A stretch of 16,888 bases of DNA from Ch67 sp964491665 (GTDB lineage: Bacteria; Pseudomonadota; Gammaproteobacteria; Pseudomonadales; Ketobacteraceae): contig CAZBII010000099.1 in assembly GCA_964491665.1 (NCBI GenBank), positions 1-16,888 on the forward strand. Direction: 5' to 3'. This document shows positions 6,328 through 13,250 of the stretch, in pieces. The notes under the pieces are model-generated. The model was not told the origin of the DNA and searched no databases. It was given only the letters and a program-made list of their open reading frames with translations. Positions within the stretch are counted from its first letter, which is position 1. Every line of letters begins with the position of its first letter. The position numbers were made by a program, and so were the translations under genes.

Positions 6328-9300
6328 ATGCTGCAACTCCGTGGTGCCCCCGCCCTGTCCACTTTCCGTCGAACCCGCTTGCTGGCTGACCTGCAGTCCG
6401 CTGTGCCCGCCGTGTCCGGCCTTTATGCGGAATTCATGCATTTTGCCGAAGTGGGCGAGGCGCTGAGTGCGGGCGAGCAGCAGGTGCTGGAATCGATCCT
6501 GCGCTATGGCCCGACCCAGGCGGTGGAAGAACCCCGCGGCCAGCTGCTGCTGGTGGTGCCGCGTCCGGGCACCATTTCGCCCTGGTCGTCGAAGGCTACC
6601 GACATTGCGCACAACTGCGGTCTGGCGCAGGTGAAGCGGCTGGAGCGCGGCATTGCCTACTACATTCAGGCGGCGGCCAGTCTGGATGCTTCCCGGCTGC
6701 AGGACCTGGCGGCGCGGTTGCATGACCGCATGGTGGAAGCGGTCCTCACCGATCTGAATGACGCCTCCTGCCTGTTCCGGGTGGAAGATCCGCGTCCGCT
6801 GACCACGGTGGACATTCTGGGCGGCGGTCGTGCGGCGCTGGCCACGGCGAACAAGACGCTGGGCCTTGCGCTGGCGGAAGACGAGATCGACTATCTGGTG
6901 GCGAGCTTCACCGAGCTGCAGCGCAACCCGACCGACGTGGAACTGATGATGTTCGCGCAGGCCAACTCGGAACATTGCCGCCACAAGATTTTCAACGCCG
7001 ACTGGGTGATCGACGGCGAAGCGCAAAGCCATTCCCTGTTCAAGATGATCAAGAATACCTACGCCAAGGGCGGCGAGGGCGTGCTGTCGGCGTACAAGGA
7101 CAACGCGGCGGTGATCGAAGGTTTTGAAGCCGGGCGCTTCTTTCCCAATCCGGTTTCCAAAGAATATGAATTCAATCAGGAGCCCGTGCATATCCTGATG
7201 AAGGTGGAAACCCACAACCATCCCACTGCGATTGCGCCGTTCCCCGGCGCGGCCACCGGTGCCGGCGGCGAAATTCGTGACGAGGGTGCTACCGGGCGTG
7301 GTTCCAAGCCGAAGGCGGGTCTGACCGGCTTTACTGTTTCCAACCTGAACATTCCCGGCCATGTGCAGCCGTGGGAGCAGCCGTATGGCAAGCCCGGTCG
7401 CATCGTGTCGCCGCTGGACATCATGATCGAAGGTCCGCTGGGTGGCGCGGCGTTCAACAACGAATTTGGTCGTCCGAACCTGAACGGTTATTTCCGCACG
7501 TACGAGCAGCAGGTGGCGACGGTGAACGGCGCGGAAGTGCGCGGTTATCACAAGCCGATCATGATCGCCGGCGGTTACGGCAACATTCGCGCGGAGCATG
7601 TGGAGAAGGGTGAAATCCCGGTGGGCGCGAAGCTGATCGTGCTGGGTGGCCCGGCGATGCAGATCGGTCTGGGCGGTGGTGCGGCGTCGTCGATGGCGAC
7701 CGGTGCCAGCGCGGAAGATCTGGATTTTGCCTCGGTGCAGCGTGACAACGCCGAGATCGAGCGCCGCTGTCAGGAAGTGATCGACCAGTGCTGGCAGCTG
7801 GGCGATGCGAATCCGATTTCCTTTATTCACGACGTGGGCGCGGGCGGTCTGTCGAACGCGATGCCGGAGCTGGTGAAAGATGGCGAGCGTGGCGGCAAAT
7901 TCGAACTGCGCGACGTGCCCAACGACGAGCCCGGCATGTCGCCGCTGGCGATCTGGTGCAACGAATCGCAGGAACGCTATGTACTGGCGGTGGCGCCGCA
8001 GGATCTGGAAATTTTCGATGCCATCTGCAGGCGCGAGCGCTGCCCGTACGCGGTGATTGGTGAAGCGACAGAAGCCATGCATCTGGAGCTGCACGACGAC
8101 CATTTCGGCAACAAGCCGGTGGATCTGCCGATGTCGGTGTTGTTCGGCAAGCCGCCGAAAATGCTGCGCGAGTTTGCGCGCAAATCGGTGGCGCAGAAGC
8201 CAGTTGCCACTGACAACATCGACGTGACGGAAGCGGCCTATCGCGTGCTGCGTCTGCCGGCGGTGGCCAGCAAGAAATTCCTGATTACCATTGGCGATCG
8301 CACGGTAACCGGTCTGGTGACGCGCGACCAGATGGTGGGGCCGTGGCAGGTGCCGGTGTCGGATCTGGCGGTGACCACCACCACGCTGGATGTGTTCACC
8401 GGCGAGGCCATGGCGTTGGGCGAGCGCACGCCGGCGGCGCTGATTGATGCGCCGGCGTCTGGCCGCATGGCGGTGGGCGAGGCGATTACCAATATCGCGG
8501 CGGCACGCATTCGCAAGCTGGAAGATGTGCGGCTGTCGGCCAACTGGATGTGCGCGGCAGGCCATCCCGGTGAGGATCAGGCGCTGTTCGACACGGTGAA
8601 GGCAGTGGGCATGGAGCTGTGTCCGGCGCTGGGCATTACCATTCCGGTGGGCAAGGATTCCATGTCCATGCGCACCCAGTGGCAGGACGGCAGCGAGAAA
8701 AAATCCGTGACGGCGCCGCTGTCGCTGATCATCTCGGCGTTCGCGCCGGTGCTGGATGTGCGCAAGACGGTGACGCCGCAGTTGCAGCACGATGCGGGGC
8801 TGACCCGTCTGCTGCTGATCGATCTGGGCAACGGCAAAAACCGTCTGGGTGCCACCGCGCTGGCGCAGGTGTACAACCAGCTGGGCGATGCCTGTGCCGA
8901 CGTGGAAAGTGCGTCGCAGCTGAAAGCTTTCTTCAACCAGATCCAGGATCTGCTGCACGACGACAAACTGCTGGCCTACCACGATCGTTCCGATGGCGGT
9001 CTGCTGGCAACCGTGTGTGAAATGGCGTTTGCCGCGCACACTGGTGTCACGGTGGATATTTCCGCGCTGGGTGACGCGATTCCCGCCCTGTTCAATGAAG
9101 AGCTGGGTGCCGTGATCCAGGTGCGTGCCGCCGATGCCCGCGACATTGCGCAGCAGTTGCAGCAGGCCGGTCTGGCGGTGCATGACATCGGCACGCTGAA
9201 CAACAGCGGCCAGATCGAAATCCATTCCCGCGACAACATTCTGCTGAGCGAGTCCCGCATCGCGCTGGAGCAGGCGTGGGCGGAAACCAGTTTCCGCATC

Positions 9301-10212
9301 CAGTCCCTGCGCGACAACAGCGAATGCGCACAGCAGGAATTCGACCAGATCGCGCGCGCCGATGATCCGGGCATCAGCCCGCTGCTGACGTTCGATCCGC
9401 AGGACAATATCGCGGCGCCCATGATCAATACCGGTGTGCGTCCGCGTGTGGCGATCCTGCGGGAGCAGGGCGTGAACGGGCATGTGGAAATGGCCGGCGC
9501 GTTTCACAAGGCCGGCTTCACGCCGGTGGACGTGCACATGAGTGACATCCTGTCGGGCCGCGTCACGCTGGCCCAGTTCAAGGGGCTGGTGGCGTGCGGT
9601 GGTTTTTCTTACGGCGACGTGCTGGGTGCGGGTGAAGGCTGGGCCAAATCCATTCTGTTCAATGCGGCGGCGCGCGAGCAGTTCACCGCGTTTTTCCAGC
9701 GCCAGGATGCGTTCGCGCTGGGCGTGTGCAACGGTTGCCAGATGATGTCGAACCTGCATGAGCTGGTGCCGGGCGCCGGTTACTGGCCGCACTTCGTGCG
9801 CAACCAGTCGGAGCGGTTCGAGGCGCGCGTCTGTACGGTGGAAGTGCAGAAATCCAATTCGATCCTGCTGCAGGGCATGGAAGGTTCCCGTCTGCCGATT
9901 GCAGTGGCGCATGGTGAGGGTCGTGCGGAATTTGCGTCGGCGGCGCAGATCAGCTCTGCCGTGCAGGCCAGTGGCATTGCGCTGCGTTATGTCGACAACT
10001 GGGGCAATGTCACTGAAACCTACCCGGCCAACCCCAATGGCACGCCGCAGGGTATTACCGGTCTGTGCAATGCCGACGGCCGCGTCACCATCATGATGCC
10101 GCATCCGGAGCGCGTGTATCGCACCGTGCAGAATTCCTGGCACCCGAAAAGCTGGGGTGAAGACGGTGTGTGGCTGCGCATGTTCCGCAACGCACGTAAG
10201 TGGGTAGGCTGA
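6328..10212 (+). CDS. purL: Phosphoribosylformylglycinamidine synthase (FGAM synthetase)
   Basis: This enzyme catalyses the fourth step of de novo purine synthesis: FGAR + Gln + ATP to FGAM. At 1294 residues it is the large fused gammaproteobacterial form. Domain order: PurS-like N-terminal domain, linker, two AIRS-type ATP-binding/catalytic halves, and a C-terminal class I glutamine amidotransferase. Visible marks include ANSEHCRHK (res. 212-220) and PGAATGAGGEIRDEGATGRG in the synthetase. In the glutaminase GVCNGCQMM gives nucleophile Cys1134, and MPHPER gives His1259 and Glu1261, each one residue off the E. coli positions. The ATG at 6328 begins MLQLRGAPALSTF, the usual start of the family. 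No frameshift or missing catalytic residue was seen. It has its own promoter, is monocistronic by context, and faces the convergent ATPase gene downstream. Confidence 0.98.
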   Translation: MLQLRGAPALSTFRRTRLLADLQSAVPAVSGLYAEFMHFAEVGEALSAGEQQVLESILRYGPTQAVEEPRGQLLLVVPRPGTISPWSSKATDIAHNCGLAQVKRLERGIAYYIQAAASLDASRLQDLAARLHDRMVEAVLTDLNDASCLFRVEDPRPLTTVDILGGGRAALATANKTLGLALAEDEIDYLVASFTELQRNPTDVELMMFAQANSEHCRHKIFNADWVIDGEAQSHSLFKMIKNTYAKGGEGVLSAYKDNAAVIEGFEAGRFFPNPVSKEYEFNQEPVHILMKVETHNHPTAIAPFPGAATGAGGEIRDEGATGRGSKPKAGLTGFTVSNLNIPGHVQPWEQPYGKPGRIVSPLDIMIEGPLGGAAFNNEFGRPNLNGYFRTYEQQVATVNGAEVRGYHKPIMIAGGYGNIRAEHVEKGEIPVGAKLIVLGGPAMQIGLGGGAASSMATGASAEDLDFASVQRDNAEIERRCQEVIDQCWQLGDANPISFIHDVGAGGLSNAMPELVKDGERGGKFELRDVPNDEPGMSPLAIWCNESQERYVLAVAPQDLEIFDAICRRERCPYAVIGEATEAMHLELHDDHFGNKPVDLPMSVLFGKPPKMLREFARKSVAQKPVATDNIDVTEAAYRVLRLPAVASKKFLITIGDRTVTGLVTRDQMVGPWQVPVSDLAVTTTTLDVFTGEAMALGERTPAALIDAPASGRMAVGEAITNIAAARIRKLEDVRLSANWMCAAGHPGEDQALFDTVKAVGMELCPALGITIPVGKDSMSMRTQWQDGSEKKSVTAPLSLIISAFAPVLDVRKTVTPQLQHDAGLTRLLLIDLGNGKNRLGATALAQVYNQLGDACADVESASQLKAFFNQIQDLLHDDKLLAYHDRSDGGLLATVCEMAFAAHTGVTVDISALGDAIPALFNEELGAVIQVRAADARDIAQQLQQAGLAVHDIGTLNNSGQIEIHSRDNILLSESRIALEQAWAETSFRIQSLRDNSECAQQEFDQIARADDPGISPLLTFDPQDNIAAPMINTGVRPRVAILREQGVNGHVEMAGAFHKAGFTPVDVHMSDILSGRVTLAQFKGLVACGGFSYGDVLGAGEGWAKSILFNAAAREQFTAFFQRQDAFALGVCNGCQMMSNLHELVPGAGYWPHFVRNQSERFEARVCTVEVQKSNSILLQGMEGSRLPIAVAHGEGRAEFASAAQISSAVQASGIALRYVDNWGNVTETYPANPNGTPQGITGLCNADGRVTIMMPHPERVYRTVQNSWHPKSWGEDGVWLRMFRNARKWVG

Positions 10213-10229
10213 TTGATCCAGTCGTTATG

Positions 10230-10265
10230 CCAGCCAGCGTTTTGCAGTGCGCAGACGCCGGCTGG
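10230..10265. terminator. Stem-loop between convergent purL and ATPase genes (weak terminator)
   Basis: CCAGCCAGCG (10230-10239) pairs with CGCCGGCTGG (10256-10265), with one mismatch and a 16-nt loop. Neither strand has a proper T-run after it. Its place 18 bp after the purL stop, between convergent genes, suggests transcript ending or 3'-end protection, but the call is tentative. Confidence 0.35.
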
Positions 10266-10302
10266 AATTCGCCGTTTCAGATGTGACGATCAGTGCAGGT
10301 GA

Positions 10303-11025
10303 TCAGCCAGCTTCCACTTCGCCCTGTTCGGCTTTTGTCGCCGCCGGCAGCACTTTTTCCAGCTGGTCGTAGGCGCGGTTCAGCCACACTTTCACCCGCA
10401 TGCGGTCGGGCATGCTCAACAGTTCCTTGTTGTGGGTGGCGGCCCAGAAGCTGGCATCGGTCATGTCGATCTTGTGCATGGCGGCATCGTGCAGCTTGGC
10501 CAGCTGGATCACCTGGGCGCCCAGTGCGCGGGCACGCTGGAACGGTGCTGATTTTTCCACGTCGCTGAAATCCGAGCCCCGGCCAAAATTTTCCACCAGC
10601 ACACAGGACGCCTGCTCGCCGTAGCGGTCCAGCAGTTTGCCCAGCAACTGGATGGAGTCCTTGCCGTCGTCCATGATGTGCCAGAAGGTGGCGCTGAAGC
10701 CGAGATCCGCCAGCAATTCAAACAGCGCGCAATCGTCGATCCAGCGGTGCAGGAACGGGAATGTCTGTGCTGCCAGATCCACCAGAATGCGCCGTGCGGG
10801 TTCGGCGGCAGCGGCTTCGATGATCTGGTCCAGGCTTTCGTATTGATCCACCACGACCGGGTGGGCGAATTCACCATAAAAACGCGAGAAGGTGCCGTGG
10901 GAGCGGTCGGTGTCAAAACCGGTGAACGGAATGCCGCGATCCACGTGGTATTGCGCCAGAACCCGCGCCATGACGGATTTGCCGACGCCGCCTTTTTCGC
11001 CGCCGATGAAATGCAGTTGTGTCAC
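10303..11025 (-). CDS. ParA/MinD-like P-loop ATPase, orphan
   Basis: A 240-residue protein of the deviant Walker-A (SIMIBI) class. IGGEKGGVGKS (res. 7-17) carries both the signature Lys11 and the P-loop Lys16. GFDTDRSHGTF (36-46) fits the nearby Asp-containing switch, and RILVDLAAQ (79-87, Asp83) fits Walker B. By family these are dimerising ATPases that position DNA or proteins, or nucleotide-binding proteins of the CobQ/MinD/ParA clan. The middle and C-terminal parts (FWHIMDDGKDSIQ, WLNRAYDQLEKVLPAA) do not let me name a subfamily. The GTG start at 11025 (VTQLHF) is chosen because AGGGA lies seven bases upstream and the beta-strand before the P-loop begins at once; the frame is open to 11169. 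No ParB, MinE, parS-like repeat, plasmid or secretion gene is adjacent. It is divergent from the NIF3-like gene. Confidence 0.85.
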   Translation of the reverse strand: MTQLHFIGGEKGGVGKSVMARVLAQYHVDRGIPFTGFDTDRSHGTFSRFYGEFAHPVVVDQYESLDQIIEAAAAEPARRILVDLAAQTFPFLHRWIDDCALFELLADLGFSATFWHIMDDGKDSIQLLGKLLDRYGEQASCVLVENFGRGSDFSDVEKSAPFQRARALGAQVIQLAKLHDAAMHKIDMTDASFWAATHNKELLSMPDRMRVKVWLNRAYDQLEKVLPAATKAEQGEVEAG

Positions 11026-11173
11026 TGAAGTGTCCCTGTGAGTGGGTGAGGGTGAAATCTGCTGTGCAGGATGGGTGCCAGTCCATTGCAGCGGGCGTTT
11101 TGCTCGGACAGATGCCGCCGCGCGTGCACGTCTGCGTGCGTCGCCGCTGCATTTAACGATTTTTTGCACCAGT

Positions 11174-11203
11174 TTGATAGTCGTGATGCAGCTGGCGTAT
11201 CCA
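11174..11203 (+). promoter_or_regulatory. Candidate promoter for the NIF3-like gene
   Basis: TTGATA (11174-11179), an 18-nt spacer and TATCCA (11198-11203) form a -35/-10 pair with a good -35 and a weak -10. Transcription would start near 11210, giving a ~23-nt leader that contains the GGGGAGGG ribosome-binding site (11221-11228). Confidence 0.3.
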
Positions 11204-11232
11204 CAAGGCTGCGGGAATCAGGGGAGGGTTCA

Positions 11233-11544
11233 ATGTACAAACTCGCATTTTTTGTGCCGGCGGAGTACCGGGAGAAAGTGAAGGCCGCCATTTTCGCCAC
11301 CGGCGCCGGCCGCATCGGCAACTACGACAGCTGTTGCTGGGAGGTGTCGGGCACGGGGCAATTCCGCGCGCTGGCCGGTTCCAATCCGTTTATCGGTCAG
11401 CAGGGTGTGGTGGAAACCGTGGCGGAATATCGTGTCGAACTGGTCTGTGAAGATCATCTGATTGCCGCGGCAGTGGCTGCACTGCGGCAATCCCATCCCT
11501 ATGAAGAACCGGCTTTCGATGTGTGGAAGCTGGAACGCTTCTGA
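11233..11544 (+). CDS. Small NIF3/YqfO-like domain protein
   Basis: A 103-residue soluble protein that matches the small domain inserted in, or related to, NIF3/YqfO proteins (a CutA/PII-like ferredoxin fold). Recognisable stretches are the N-terminal strand MYKLAFFVPAEYREKVKAAI, GAGRIGNYDSCCWEVSGTGQ (res. 24-43), AGSNPFIGQQG, and HPYEEPAFDVWKLERF at the end. In larger relatives this domain sits inside a metal-binding NIF3 protein. Here it stands alone, and its function is unknown. The start at 11233 is well supported by GGGGAGGG five bases upstream; the frame continues to 11071 without a ribosome-binding site. Its stop lies 9 bp from the convergent end of the Cache-type transducer gene, within an 11-bp inverted repeat. 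Confidence 0.88.
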   Translation: MYKLAFFVPAEYREKVKAAIFATGAGRIGNYDSCCWEVSGTGQFRALAGSNPFIGQQGVVETVAEYRVELVCEDHLIAAAVAALRQSHPYEEPAFDVWKLERF

Positions 11545-11578
11545 ACCTTTCTTTCAGATCCGGAACTGTTCCAGCTTC
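11526..11578. repeat. 11-bp perfect inverted repeat spanning two convergent gene ends
   Basis: GAAGCTGGAAC (11526-11536) and GTTCCAGCTTC (11568-11578) are exact reverse complements, 31 nt apart. Each arm lies in the last codons of one of the two converging genes (plus-strand ...KLERF, minus-strand ...QKLEQFRI). A smaller hairpin GGAAC-T-GTTCC (11562-11572) sits inside. It could act as a bidirectional 3' hairpin, but there is no clear T-run. Confidence 0.7.
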
Positions 11579-13185
11579 TGTTTCAGCTGATCGGACTGGC
11601 GGGTGAGCTGGCTGGAGGCGTCGCCCAGTTCGCGGGCTTTGCTGGCGCTGTCCTGAATCATGTCGCTCATGGCGCCGATGTCGGTGTTGATACCCTGCAC
11701 GGCTTCCTTGACGGCATGTGTTGAACCGAAGGCATGGTTCACCACATCCACCAGTCCGGCGATGTGGCTGGAAATGTCGGCGACACTGCTGACGGCGGTG
11801 CTGGAAAGCGTGGCCATGTGGCGCGCGGTCTGGGCGTTGCTTTCGGTGTGACGCGCCGCATCGTTGATACTGGTGATGATGCGTTGCACGCCATCGTTGG
11901 TGCGGCCCAGGGTTTCCTGCGTTTCGATCGCCAGCTTGCGTACCTCGTCGGCCACCACGGCAAAGCCACGGCCCTGTTCGCCGGCGCGGGCGGCTTCGAT
12001 GGCGGCATTCAGCGCCAGCAGATTGGTCTGTTCCGCAATCTGCTTGATGACGACCAGAATCGAACTGATGTCGTTGGCCTGCTGGTTCAGCGAGGCCAGT
12101 TGCTGCGCCAGATCGGCACCGCTGCGGGCGTTGCCTTCCACTCCGGCGCTCATCTGCTCCAGTGCCTGCCGGGTGCGTTGCAGTTCCTCCATCGCCCCTT
12201 TCATGCCGGCCTGGGTTTGTGTCACCAGCGCCGATGCCTGCTCCGTATCGGCATGAATCGCGCTGGCCTGCGCGGTGATGGTGGCCAGCTTCGCGACGCT
12301 CTGTTCGAACCGCTGCAGCCAGGTGCGCGAGATCTGCTGCAGATTGCCCGCCAGATTCTCGCTGTTGCCCACTTCGCTGCGCACCAGTTGCAGCGTGTCG
12401 CGGAAAAACGCCACCAGCTGGTTGAGGCCATTGATGGCGGCGGACATTTCATCCTGGCCGCTGGCGACAATGGTGCGGGTGAGATCGCGCCGCTCGGAAA
12501 CTTCGCGCGTCATTGCCATCATTTCCTGCAGCGGGCGCGCGATCATGCGCGACAGCCAGGTGGCCAGCAGCGTGCCCAGCACAAACATGCCCAGCGCCAT
12601 CAGGACATACAGCTGGATGTTGTCCCGCAGCACCTGGTTGATGGCGTCGGTGGTGATGTCGGAGCCGACGACAAAACGCTGGTCGCCGATCTGCACCGGC
12701 AGGAACAGCGAGCGGAAAGTCCCCCAGCGGTCGGTGTATTCATCGATCTGGGGTTCGCGGGTGCGGTCGGCCTGCAGGACGGAATCGCTGGCATCCGGAT
12801 AGAGTTCGAAATAGTGGCTGTAGTCGTTGGCTTCCACTTCTTCTTCGGTGGCGGAATCCAGCACCATGTACACCTTGCCGTCCACCACCTGCATCACATA
12901 CAGATAGGCCAGTCCGACACTGTCGGTGTAGCGCCGCAGCTTGCGCAGCTGTGTCAGGTATTGCTCCTCGTTCACCGCGCCGCTCTGGTGGCGCACGCTC
13001 CAGTAGTCCTTGTCCACCAGTCCGGCAACTGCCTGGGTGGCGGTATTGAGCTGGGTATCGATGCCCTGCTGTACGGAGCGGTAGGCCAGATAGCTGGCGG
13101 CGCAGGCAAAGGCGAGCGTGCAGATCAGGGTGACGAGAAAGAAGCCGGCGAACAGGCGCCCGCGCAATGACAGTCTGAAGTTCAT
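11554..13185 (-). CDS. Methyl-accepting chemotaxis protein with periplasmic Cache-like sensor
   Basis: A 543-residue transducer. Membrane helix 1 spans res. ~10-33, a periplasmic region ~34-190, helix 2 ~191-211, then HAMP (~212-262, IARPLQEMMAMTREVSERRDL) and a long cytoplasmic coiled coil with the conserved tip at 381-418 (IKQIAEQTNLLALNAAIEAA, GRGFAVVADEVRKLA). The periplasmic part, with GLAYLYVMQVVDGKVYMVLDS and later RSLFLPVQIGDQRFVVGSDI, looks like a Cache (PAS-like) fold that binds small ligands, but the ligand cannot be told. There is no CheR pentapeptide. The start is uncertain: ATG 13185 is preferred, because the only earlier option, TTG 13209, would lie about 10 nt from the probable transcription start; neither has a clear Shine-Dalgarno sequence. 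It lies 65 bp after the hybrid kinase on the same strand. Confidence 0.93.
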   Translation of the reverse strand: MNFRLSLRGRLFAGFFLVTLICTLAFACAASYLAYRSVQQGIDTQLNTATQAVAGLVDKDYWSVRHQSGAVNEEQYLTQLRKLRRYTDSVGLAYLYVMQVVDGKVYMVLDSATEEEVEANDYSHYFELYPDASDSVLQADRTREPQIDEYTDRWGTFRSLFLPVQIGDQRFVVGSDITTDAINQVLRDNIQLYVLMALGMFVLGTLLATWLSRMIARPLQEMMAMTREVSERRDLTRTIVASGQDEMSAAINGLNQLVAFFRDTLQLVRSEVGNSENLAGNLQQISRTWLQRFEQSVAKLATITAQASAIHADTEQASALVTQTQAGMKGAMEELQRTRQALEQMSAGVEGNARSGADLAQQLASLNQQANDISSILVVIKQIAEQTNLLALNAAIEAARAGEQGRGFAVVADEVRKLAIETQETLGRTNDGVQRIITSINDAARHTESNAQTARHMATLSSTAVSSVADISSHIAGLVDVVNHAFGSTHAVKEAVQGINTDIGAMSDMIQDSASKARELGDASSQLTRQSDQLKQKLEQFRI

Positions 13186-13226
13186 GTGGTTTGGGAATGA
13201 TGTCTTCAAAGGTTTGGTTTGATTTC

Positions 13227-13232
13227 AGTATA
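13227..13232 (-). promoter_or_regulatory. Candidate -10 element upstream of the Cache-type transducer
   Basis: TATACT on the minus strand lies in the 65-bp gap after the kinase gene and would give a ~35-nt leader to ATG 13185. No good -35 is present at 16-18 nt, so the transducer may instead depend on read-through from the kinase gene. Confidence 0.3.
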
Positions 13233-13250
13233 GACAGGAATCAATCGTCA

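Noticed and set aside
6286..10143. A 1285-codon open frame on the minus strand, lying against almost all of purL.
   Set aside because: Its translation is His/Arg/Gln-rich with no recognisable domain, and purL in the other direction is complete with every catalytic residue. Long antisense frames are common opposite GC-rich genes with strong third-position bias.
11026..11169. N-terminal extension of the ParA-like ATPase to 11169.
   Set aside because: The added residues are Arg/Ala-rich without a fold, and the GTG at 11025 has a proper ribosome-binding site just before the P-loop strand.
11734..13170. A 478-codon plus-strand frame opposite the Cache-type transducer.
   Set aside because: The composition is that of an antisense shadow, and the opposite frame has clear membrane, HAMP and signalling motifs.
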